A DNA stretch of 30,993 bases, from NCBI GenBank assembly GCA_032718475.1, contig JAUCBJ010006390.1, forward strand, positions 1 to 30,993. The letters are read 5' to 3'. Source of the stretch: Nemertoderma westbladi (Eukaryota > Xenacoelomorpha > Nemertodermatida > Nemertodermatidae). The notes below the pieces were generated by a model, which was not told the origin of the DNA, did no database searches, and saw only the letters and a program-made list of their open reading frames with translations. This document shows positions 10,096 through 18,685 of this stretch, in pieces. The translations under genes were made by a program, and so were the position numbers. Numbering within the stretch: position 1 is the first letter of the stretch; every line of letters starts with the position of its first letter.

Positions 10096-11314
10096 GGGTA
10101 ATTCCATCCAAATTCGACCAATCGCGGTGGCATGGGGTCATAAATTTCGTTTATTTTTGGATATATGGTCGGAAATGGTATAAAATGACACCTGATGAAA
10201 TATTTCTGATGATGGTGTATTGGTTTTCGAGATATTGCAGTTCAAAGTTTGCGATTTATTCGAACATATCCCCAATGAAACCTACAGAAAATCTTTCTGA
10301 CTAGTGGGTGGAGTCGGAGTGTCATTTTATGTTTATTGTACACATAAATAGGTCTCATACACATTAAAACCATGAATAAATACCACCCACTTGTCAGACC
10401 AACTTTTCTATGTGGCCAAAGATTGGACTTTTCGACAAATTTTGTCTTTCTGAGGCTTGAGTTAGAGTGGTCTGAATACAGGAATAGTGGGTAGCCCAAA
10501 ACATTTAGTAAATAGTTAGATATACCAAACAGCCAAAGGGGGGTTCTGTCAGTCGGGGAGAAGTTCAAATTTCAACTGAGTTGAAATTTAAAACTTTTTT
10601 TTTAAAATTCAACTTTTAAGTTGTAAATTCAACTCTAAAATGGCAGGAGGTACAGAAGGCCCCCAAGACGTGACAGAAGGGGTGTTTTTAATGTTTTTAT
10701 GGATGTAACTCGAAAAATTAACCCTCATTACCGATGGAATAAAAACTTTCACCGTCGGGAACACTTTTTTTAAAAACATTTTAAGTGATTACATTTGCAA
10801 ATTAGCTGAAATACTACGGGAATTTATTAGATGTATTTAATTAACGCTGAATGTCATAATTATTATACAATGGAATACCAGTAATGGATTCCAATTCCAT
10901 CATTTCCAAAGCTACTCAAAAAGTTGAATTTTAAAAAAAAGTAGAATTTTAAACTCTACTCCAAAAGTTGAATTTTAATAAAAAGTTGAATTTTAAAAAA
11001 TAAAGTTGAAATTTCAACTCAGTTGAAAATAGAACTTCTCCCCGACTGTCTGTGGTACAATTTTCATGTACCACCAGCAAGTCAGACTTCCATACCACCA
11101 TCTGGAAAATTGAAACTTTCCAAAATTGCCATACTTTGGAACATGTTCGAATAAATCGCAAACTTTGAACTGCAATATCTCGAAAACCAATACACCATCA
11201 TCAGAAATATTTCATCAGGTGTCATTTTGTACCATTTCCGACCATATATCCAAAAATAAACGAAATTGATGACCCCATGCCACCGCGATTGGTCGAATTT
11301 GGATGGAATTACCC
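10096..11314. mobile_element. Palindromic DNA element with 172-bp terminal inverted repeats
   Basis: Left arm 10096-10267 and right arm 11143-11314 are inverted copies of equal length with two differences that I can find. The outer ends begin GGGTAATTCCATCC. The flanks share ATA, a possible 3-bp target duplication. The interior codes for nothing I recognise. A second element (10550-11048) lies within it, so the original length was about 715 bp. Long, nearly identical arms suggest a foldback-type or long-TIR non-autonomous element that moved recently or is kept alike by gene conversion. The family is not recognised. Confidence 0.8.
10550..11048. mobile_element. 499-bp non-autonomous DNA element nested in the palindromic element
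   Basis: Ends are 17-bp inverted repeats CAGTCGGGGAGAAGTTC, flanked by a direct 5-bp repeat TCTGT (10545-10549 and 11049-11053). Inside each end is a self-complementary TTTCAACTGAGTTGAAA-like block, followed by several copies of AAAATTCAACTTTT on both sides. Such arrays commonly serve as transposase-binding subterminal repeats. The centre is non-coding. Its insertion is younger than the surrounding element. Confidence 0.75.
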
Positions 11315-11322
11315 ATAATATA

Positions 11323-11395
11323 CAGTCGGGGAGAAGTTATATTTTCAACTGTGAACTGAGTTGAAATTTCAACCTTATTTTGTAAAAGTCAACTT
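11323..11395 (+). mobile_element. Truncated second copy of the CAGTCGGGGAGAAGTT element
   Basis: Begins CAGTCGGGGAGAAGTT and continues with the CAACTGAGTTGAAATTTCAAC block and an AAGTCAACTTTTTG unit, as at the ends of 10550-11048. It then loses similarity. It starts only 8 bp after the right end of the palindromic element. No matching second end was found before the G run at 11425. Confidence 0.6.
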
Positions 11396-11424
11396 TTTGT
11401 TTGGAGATACCGGTACTGGGCACT

Positions 11425-11449
11425 GGGGGGGGGGGGGGGGGGGGGGGGG
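11425..11449 (+). repeat. Homopolymer of 25 G
   Basis: Uninterrupted run of 25 G, shortly after the truncated element copy. Confidence 0.9.
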
Positions 11450-13577
11450 TGAAAATACACTACCGCACTACCGGCTGACCGGTAGTGAATTTTGACCGGG
11501 GGGTTGGTTGGTTAATTTTTTTTAGGGGGGTGGGAATTCTCTGCTACACCATTCAGCCATTATCTGATTATATAATAATTACAACTAGGGCTCGATGCTC
11601 GATCTGAGTTGGAATTTGGCAGGAGCCGGAGTCTAGAGTTTTTCAAAAATTTCAAAAATTTAATTATTTATTACTGCTGTACTGTACAGCCGTCAGGCTG
11701 TATTAATAAAGTATGGTTATTGTTCACCAATCGCTCATAGTCCCTGTGCTGCCAGACTGCTGTCAGGCTGTGTAGTCAGTCAGAGCCATAGGCCTAATTA
11801 ATTTCATAATAGGCCTATACAGACAGACAGATTTACGAATTTTCAACTTAAAACATTGACTGACAGTCAGACTGTCTTCCGCTCTACAGTAAAATTTAAG
11901 TTATTAATTTATCACGGACAGACGGCCTGGCGCGACTGCCGTCAGGCCGTACCTACCTACAGCAGTACAGCAGTAACAGTCAGACAGTACCTAACTCTGT
12001 AACTCGCTACCGGTAACTGACAGACTGACTGACTGTAGTAGATAGGTACCGTACTGCGTACTGCCGTACCGGTACAGCATGACAGCAGCAAATAGCCCAG
12101 CAGTGGTACAGTACAGTCCAGCAGTCCCACAGCACACAGTGTAGGCCTACACTGTCTGACTGTACAGTCATAATACAGTAATAGCATTTCATCAGTTCAT
12201 TACCATTTTTTGTACCAGAACCAGTCAGCCAGTCCAGTACTGCAGAACCAGTCTGCCAGTACCATACAGCCATACCATTACATTTTTGGTGTATGTCAAT
12301 GTCAGTAGTCACTACTCCTGTACTCAGTACCTTGTGTTGACGTTGAGGTTGACAGCTGACAGGCCTATTACTGTATTATTACCCTTTATTATTACATTAT
12401 TAGGCTACGGTACCGTATTAGCTATTAAACTGAAACATTTTAAAGTTCACACTGTCATACCTGTAGTGCTGGAGTACTGCAGTCAGATTGTTATTGTATG
12501 ACTCTTTGTAAGTCAGTCAGTCAGTCATTGACTGTAAGTAAATACTGTAGTATGCTTGATGCTGAAGCCAGGAAGCTGTAGCCTACTACAGTACAGTACT
12601 ACAGAAATATAATACTTTTATTAAAAAAATAACTCCTGCGATATTTTTATACCGGATATTATATTTTAATAATTTAACTGATAACTAAATATATTTTTTC
12701 AACTTACGGCTTACGGGCCCTTTCAGCTGCACCTGTTGCCCCCCCCCCCCCCCCCCCCCTTATTCCGTCCCTATTTGAGCTGTTGCCTGACTGGAATTCT
12801 TACAGGTTTTAGTTCAGATCTGCGGCTCGCTTTTGCACAGCCAAAAATGCGGCGCGACTTTACTGTTTTATGCAAATACAGTAGAGCCTCAGACTGTCAG
12901 AAATATGTCAAACATAAGTCCTACTCCTACTATCTGACTATCTATACATATTATTAATATTTAACTCCTTTCTACCTTTGACTCGTTCTCGTAGCACCTT
13001 ATACGAGCATTGTAAGCAATGCGACAAGCGATGGGAACCATGGTACGAATTATATAGATTGTCCCAGCAGGGCTTTACAGGGATCGTTTATTAACTGCTC
13101 TGTTGCTAGTCTCGATGGAACCTCTGGGTCACTGTATCGGGAGTGCTAAACTCTTTTTTAAGAGCGCTATCTATCTTTCCCCTTCCACTGCTTGAGTCCC
13201 TATTGATGTACCGCTATGACAAGAAGTCGCTGTCGAATCGTATCTCGCACGGAGCAGCATTGACTGGGGATATTGCCAAATGCCAGCTATATCGAAGAAA
13301 CATTTAATCTTAGAACATTGAGTCTCACAGAAAAAAAAACCAGAATTAGGGACTACTTCGGTATTGTGTAATACACTGTGCAGTGTTAATCGAGTGACCT
13401 TGCATCATTTGGAAACGGAGCAAACCCCGAGGTAATTCATTTTTTCATTTGCATCCACCCATGGCTATTTTAACTGCTTTGTTCTTCCTTTTAATTTGAA
13501 TATTTACTGTATACTGTATATTGTATCCTATATTTTGTATCACTGGTGCAGTAGCACTTTCACAGCACACATCAGTT
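11450..13577. other. Unassigned intergenic sequence, rich in CAGT/ACTG words
   Basis: No coding sequence or RNA gene is supported. About 11680-12620 is unusually rich in CAGT, ACTG, GTAC and CAGACAG words, with the phrase GTCAGGCTGT or GTCAGGCCGT near 11693, 11762 and 11945 and repeated AGGCCT palindromes. A run of 21 C lies at 12739-12759. The stretch 12960-13577 directly precedes the decayed gypsy-like pol, where gag and a 5' LTR would be expected. I could not find sequence matching the presumed 3' LTR there. Confidence 0.5.
12739..12759 (+). repeat. Homopolymer of 21 C
   Basis: Uninterrupted run of 21 C in unassigned sequence. Confidence 0.9.
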
Positions 13578-13580
13578 TGA

Positions 13581-14036
13581 AGCACTATCGGTGCTCCAGC
13601 CTGCTTATCGGGAAGTTTAGTTGATGTTATGCTCAAAAAGAAACCGTACAAGGCATTGATCGACAGTGGAAGTTCTGAAAGTTTCATTCACCTTAGTATT
13701 TTGGGTAAACTTACTGTGAAGAAAGCAAAACTTTGACATTAACATGGCTACAGTTTCTGAAACTAAGAAAGTAAATGGTTTCTGTGAAGCCACATTAGTG
13801 ATAAATGGACAACATTATAACAAGGTTAAATTAGCTGTACTGCCTGATCTTTGTTGTGATATGATTCTAGGTAAAGATTTTATGCAGCGCCATTCAAATG
13901 TGGTATTTTCTTTCATTTCTGAACCCAGGGTTCATTTTGGGAAAATTGTTTCAAGCTGCCCCGCAAAAAATACCACAACTGATACACTTCCAGAAGCAAC
14001 TCTTGTTGCACAAAGTTTCCTGAAACGGATCATCAT
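13581..14036 (+). pseudogene. Ty3/gypsy-like aspartic protease remnant
   Basis: Start of the recognisable part of a Ty3/gypsy-like pol. The first frame (from about 13581) reads a retropepsin segment with the catalytic triplet in ALIDSGSSESFIH, then reaches TGA near 13733. The adjacent frame carries on from about 13729 through to DMILGKDFMQRH, the second conserved protease block, so one indel separates the two halves. No gag or zinc knuckle was recognised upstream. The element is therefore 5'-incomplete and cannot make a protease. Confidence 0.7.
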
Positions 14037-15551
14037 AGACGCCGCTTTGTTGTAGATTACTCTCAAACTATCAACAAATATACACAACTTGATGCCTATC
14101 CGGTTTCCCGTATAGATGATCTAGTCAATGAAGTATCAAAGTACAAGTTCTATAGTTGCCTAGACCTAAAAAGCGCATATCATCAAATTCCTATTCCTAA
14201 AGAAGGCAAACGGTTCACTGTATCAGTATACACTACACGTATACCTTATTATGGGGTAACTAATGGTGTATCTGCATTCCAACGAATTATGGATAACTTG
14301 ATAAAAGAAAACAATCTCAAGGCTTGCTTAGACAATATTACAATCTGTGGTATGACACAGCAAGAACATGATGACAATCTCAATAAGTTCCTAGAAACTG
14401 CCAGGAAGCACAGTCTTACTTTCAATTTCAGTAAGTGTGTATTTTCCAAGAATTCAATATCTATGCTCGGGTACGAAGTTTCTCTTGGTTCACTTAAACC
14501 TGATCCTGAAAGGTTGGAACCTCTCAGAAACCTTCCTCTTCCTACAAACAATAAAGCCTTACAGAGGTCGAATGGTTTATTCTCCTATTATTCAAACTGG
14601 GTTTGCCATTTCTCAGATAAAATCAAACCTCTCATACAAGCTAAATCTTTTCCACTTTCTGCAGATGCACAGGATGCGTTCCGTACTCTTAAGCATGATA
14701 TTGAACGAGCAACAACTGTAACTTCTATAGATGAGACTATACCATTTGAAATTGAAACTGATGCGAGCGATGCAGCTATTGCAGCTACTTTACGGCAAAA
14801 TGGCAGACCAGTAGCTTTTTTTGCGAGAACACTCAATCAGAGTGAGCTAAGACATTCATCCATTGAGAAGGAAGCCTATGCTATAATTGAATCAGTTAGA
14901 AAGTGGCGACATTTTCTACATGCTAAACCATTTACCCTCCAGACGGATCAGAAATCCCTGTCCTTTATCTTCGACAAGACGAAAAATGGCAAAACTAAGA
15001 ATGATAAGATTTCTAGATGGCGCATGGAATTATCTTGTTTTCAATACTATATAATACATAAACCTGGTAGTGATAATCTGGCTGCAGATGCACTTTCGCG
15101 TGCATTTTGTGCATCAGTAAATTCTACTTCACTAACAGACCTGCATCATGCCCTCTGTCACCCTGGTATTACTAGGTTTTACCACTTTGTGAAAGATCGA
15201 AATCTGCCATATTTGCTAGAAGATATTAAACGTGTGATATCACAATGTGATATATGTTCAAAATTAAAATCCCGCTTTTATAAACCACCAGAAGAAGGAC
15301 ATCTTATTAAGGCTACACAACCATTTGAGCGCCTTAATATAGACATCAAGGGACCCCTTCCCTCATATACTCAAAACAAATACTTCCTTACCATAATAGA
15401 TGAGTATTCACGCTTCCCATTTATTTACCCATGTAAGAATATGCAGGCTTCCACTGTAATATCATCATGCTTGTCTCAACTTTTCTCCATATTTGGATTT
15501 CCATCATATATACATATATACGGACAGAGGACCCTCTCTTATTTCTGCTGA
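14037..15551 (+). pseudogene. Ty3/gypsy-like reverse transcriptase, RNase H and integrase N-terminal part
   Basis: A long open frame begins inside the RT at FVVDYSQTIN. The preceding fingers region (about 50-60 residues) is missing, and the protease frame runs into this point, indicating a deletion. SCLDLKSAYHQIPI carries the first catalytic Asp. The palm box reads CLDNITICG, with Asn where the second Asp of YxDD normally is. I recall the DN form in related invertebrate elements, so it need not be a late mutation. RNase H follows (ETDASDAAIAATL, then EKEAYAII), next a zinc-binding H-H-C-C region (LHHALCHPGITRFYHF, CDICSKLKS) and the first integrase Asp (LNIDIKGPLP). The frame is lost at the second integrase Asp near 15515. 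Confidence 0.85.
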
Positions 15552-16213
15552 GCTAAATAATTATTTACACTCTCATAACATAGCTACCAGCCGTACGTGT
15601 CCATATAACCCACGTTGTAATGGCCAGTGTGAACGTTGTAATGGTACCGTGTGGCGAGCTATTCTTCTTTGTTTGCGATCCAGGCATATGAACGAAAGTG
15701 AGTGGGAATCTGTCCTTCCTGATGCGCTTCACTCTATTTCATCTCTTCTGTGCACTGCCACGAACTGTACGTACACCCCATGAGCGTCTCTTTAATTACA
15801 CCCGTAAGTCATCCACAGGTCGATCAATTCCTACTTGATTGTCATCTCCGGGACCTGTTCTAATCCGACGCCATGTTCGCAACTCCAAACACGATCCACT
15901 AGTAGATGAAGGAGAATTGATTGAGGCTAATCCTTTTTATGCTCATGTGAGGTACTCAAACGGAAGGGAGAGTACTGTATCTGTGCGAGATCTGGCCCAA
16001 CCAGCCCAAATTCATGAAGTTTCTGATAGAGACGATGAGGCTAGTAGAAAGGATACTTTTGATAGTGATGATAAACAACCAGAGTTAGAAACTAAAAGTG
16101 ATTCTCTTAGTCGATCAACAGAAGAAGATAAATCTGGGCTAGAAACTGAAAATAATAATATTCGTCGATCCACAAGAGAACGTAAAATTCCGAACTATTA
16201 TGGGTTTAGTTAA
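15493..16213 (+). pseudogene. Ty3/gypsy-like integrase C-terminal part, two frames
   Basis: 15493-15783 continues the integrase in the next frame from the second catalytic Asp (TDRGPS) through the catalytic Glu in NGQCERCNGTVW. The frame is lost again near 15780. The third frame covers 15780-16213, interrupted by a TGA at 15836. It begins with residues expected after the integrase core and contains a chromodomain-less basic/acidic tail ending in RRSTRERKIPNYYGFS, a C-terminal pattern common in such polyproteins. Two frameshifts and one nonsense codon show the copy is dead. Confidence 0.75.
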
Positions 16214-16264
16214 ATTAAAAGATTCTTAAAGACTCTTTAGAATCGATTTTTAAGCGAACTTTTG

Positions 16265-16550
16265 TGGAGTGGGGGAGAATGTCATATGTAGGCATACTGT
16301 TGTCACTGTATCTATTCATATTTTTGTAGGCTTCTGTTTAGTCAGATAAGACTCATATTACATTAACTGGTATTATTTGGCCTATTGGTATTATACTTCA
16401 TTATTGTGTATGAGTCGATATTGTTCTTTATTAGCAACATTACACAGTGTGAATCTTTGTTCGCTTTTTAATTCTTAGTAACGTGCAGCGAACTTTTTTT
16501 TTACTGTTGTCGGTTGGGTCCGAATTAAATTAAAAAAAAAAATTTAATTT
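16265..16550 (+). mobile_element. Polypurine tract and presumed 3' LTR of the gypsy-like element
   Basis: A purine tract GGAGTGGGGGAGAA (about 16266-16279) follows the pol stop by about 50 bp and is followed at once by TGTCATATGTAGG. This is the usual order of polypurine tract and LTR start (TG). The LTR's far end and the 5' LTR were not identified, so the call rests on position and the two motifs. Confidence 0.5.
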
Positions 16551-16639
16551 CACTCCATTACGCTATTTCTTTAAACAGAAACAAGTTTGAAAATCTTTAT
16601 GTATTTTTCTATGTATTCTTTATGTATTTATGTGTTTTA

Positions 16640-16886
16640 CTTACTGTATTTTTCGTAATACTATACGGTAATATAATATAGGGTACCTGTAGCTCGGCAC
16701 AGTGCCACCAAACAAGCAGGCAGTAATGCATTTTAACCAGTCCCAGTTCAAATGGTGAGATTCCAGTTACATGGGATTGTGTAATGCGGTAACAACTGAA
16801 TAACACGATTGGGAGGGATTCTAACCAGCCTTGCTTACTAGCTTTTAGGGCGGCTTTCAGTGTACGGTGGAAACGTTCCACTTTCC
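16640..16886 (-). pseudogene. Integrase fragment of another LTR retroelement
   Basis: The minus strand reads KVERFHRTLKAALKASKQ followed by ESLPIVL and ISPFEL, the region around and after the catalytic Glu (V-E-R-F-H-R) of retroviral and Ty3/gypsy-type integrases. Homology fades before about 16700. The upstream edge stops exactly where a LINE fragment begins (16887), so the two were joined by an insertion or deletion. It is distinct from the plus-strand pol at 13.6-16.2 kb, whose corresponding motif differs. Confidence 0.65.
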
Positions 16887-17180
16887 ATGACATTTGCTAG
16901 ATCATCCGCATCTTCAAGGCATGTGTCCTTTAAGATGCGTCTCAAGAAAGTCATGGGCTGTCCACCATGCTTTATTCACTCCATGAGGCCGCCAAAGCAC
17001 AAGATTATGCACTGGCTGGTCCTCACGGCGAAAGCAATATCCTTCAAAGCGGAGGCGGCGTTGTTATATTGTCAAGCTTGGGGTAACCATCGATACACCT
17101 CCAATGTTATATAGTAGCTGGTTGGAGGTGCGCATTGTACTTGACACAGTAAACCCGTCGTAGCATTCTTGTGTTCTTTT
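16887..17180 (-). mobile_element. LINE 3'-end fragment (copy A of the family at 18686-21135)
   Basis: Closely matches 18760-19050 in the same orientation: the C-terminal end of the RT-containing ORF (coding for H-C-F-R-x-E-D-Q-P-V-H-N-like residues on the minus strand) up to the conserved HCVKYN region. It carries small indels and is non-coding. Confidence 0.8.
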
Positions 17181-17540
17181 GAGTTTAATACTTAACAGTA
17201 TCGGTCACCCCTGCCTCCCTTGTACATGTACACATTGTACAGTATTGTGCACTTTGAAGAAAAAATCTGGACAATTTGCGTGACATACTTTACGATCGCA
17301 CCCCTAAGCAATATTGACCATATGGTCTGTGATAAATTTGAGTTAAATACAGTGTAGGCCCCCTACAGAACTTTTGAGAATGTAGAATTGGTAACTCCAG
17401 CTCTTGCGTATCGGCTGAGATTAGAAGCTACAATCTGGAAATAAAGCAGATATTAGTTTTGACTTTGACTACTTGTCTATTATACTCCTAACGGATTTTT
17501 CACGTCACATCACTCTGTTTATGTTTAATACATGTTTATT
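17181..17540. other. Unassigned sequence between LINE fragments
   Basis: No gene seen. The final part (about 17430-17475, AATAAAGCAGATATTAG and then TTTTGACTTTGACT) looks like the 3' tail of a retroposon with a short simple repeat, but I cannot identify it. Confidence 0.35.
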
Positions 17541-17644
17541 ACATGGCTACAGTAGGGACCACAGAATTGTGACTGCAGATATCAGACTCAGTTTGAGAGC
17601 CAGCAAACCCAGGACCAGCAAGCAAATCAAATATGACTGGGAAA

Positions 17645-17695
17645 AACTCAGAACTGACAATGCTGAAGAAACAACTCAGAACTGACAATGCTGAA
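17645..17695 (+). repeat. 23-bp tandem duplication within the LINE
   Basis: Two identical 23-bp copies, 17645-17667 and 17673-17695, separated by 5 bp and beginning AACTCAGAACTGACAATG. It lies at the junction where the endonuclease-RT linker is missing, so it may be the scar of that rearrangement. Confidence 0.85.
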
Positions 17696-18637
17696 TGCTA
17701 TAGAAACAGGGGACTTCACACCTGCCGAACTCCAAAGAAGCATTAAAAGCATGTCCAATAATAAACCGAGTGGATTAGATGAAATCCCAGCGGAGGTATG
17801 GAAAACCGGAGTGCTAAACAGACCATTATTGAATGTTTGCAACCGGATGTTAAAAGGGGAAAAGCCACCACCAATTTGGACTAAAGGTCAACTAAAGCCT
17901 CTCCCCAAGAAAGGAGACCTCGGCATACCAACAAACTATCGTGGGATCTGTCTGCTTGTGGTAGCTGCCAAAATATACAATAAAATGATTCTATATAGGA
18001 TTAGGCCTCACATAGAGAAACTACTGCGTAAGAGCCAAAACGGATTTCGACCAAGTAGATCAACAATAGCTCAGATACTTGCACTACGGAGACTGATTGA
18101 AGGAATTAAGTCAAAGAATCTCCCCGCTGTCATGACTTTTGTGGACTTCAAGAAGGCATTCGACTCCATCCATAGAGGTAAAATGCTTGAAATCCTAAGA
18201 GCTTATGGAATACCAGAAGTAATTGTTGCTGGCATTGGATTGTTATATTGTGACACAGATGCGCAGGTACTCTCACCAGATGGTGAAACTGAGTTTTTCT
18301 CAATCCTGGCTGGCGTACTGCAAGGTGACACATTAGCACCATTGCTATTTGTAATTGTGCTGGATTACGCAATGAGGACGGCCACAAAGGGTGAAGACCT
18401 GGGATTCACACTTCAAGAACGCAGAAGTAGTAGATATCCGGCAACTACAGTCACAGACACCGACTTTGCGGATGACATCGCCCTGCTCTCTAATACCCTA
18501 ACAGATGCACAGCTTCTACTAAATAAAGAGGATAGGGCTGCTAAGGTGGTTGGATTGCATATAAATGCTACAAAGACCGAATTCATGACCTTTAATGTTG
18601 ATGGAAACTTGACAACCATTGATAATAATCAACTAAG

Positions 18638-18685
18638 GAAGGTCGATGACTTCCAGTACCTTGGATCATGGATAGAGAGTAGCAA
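18638..18685 (+). repeat. 48-bp target-site duplication, left copy
   Basis: Identical over 48 bp to 21136-21183. It brackets the minus-strand LINE 18686-21135 and consists of host-LINE coding sequence (the FQYLGSWIESS region). Confidence 0.93.

Larger units (their letters stand above)
17545..18685 (+). mobile_element. LINE (AP-endonuclease non-LTR retrotransposon), 5' part, split by an insertion
   Basis: A plus-strand element truncated at its 5' side. It starts at the end of the endonuclease (RDHRIVTADIRLSLRA, containing the S/R-D-H motif). A frame change and a missing linker follow, with a 23-bp duplication, before an open RT frame from 17688. RT blocks: FVDFKKAFDSIH, AGVLQGDTLAP and the catalytic DFADDIALLS, then FQYLGSWIESS. 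Sequence similar to this in many marine invertebrates is annotated after 'craniofacial development protein 2-like' or RTE-type RTs; the clade is my inference. At 18685 the element is cut by another LINE and resumes at 21136. Confidence 0.85.

Noticed and set aside
10242-11161. Two minus-strand open frames inside the palindromic element
   Set aside because: No conserved motifs, one crosses an inverted-repeat arm, and the other runs through the AT-rich subterminal repeats.
13000-13577. 5' LTR of the gypsy-like element
   Set aside because: I compared this stretch by eye with the presumed 3' LTR (from 16280) and found no convincing match.
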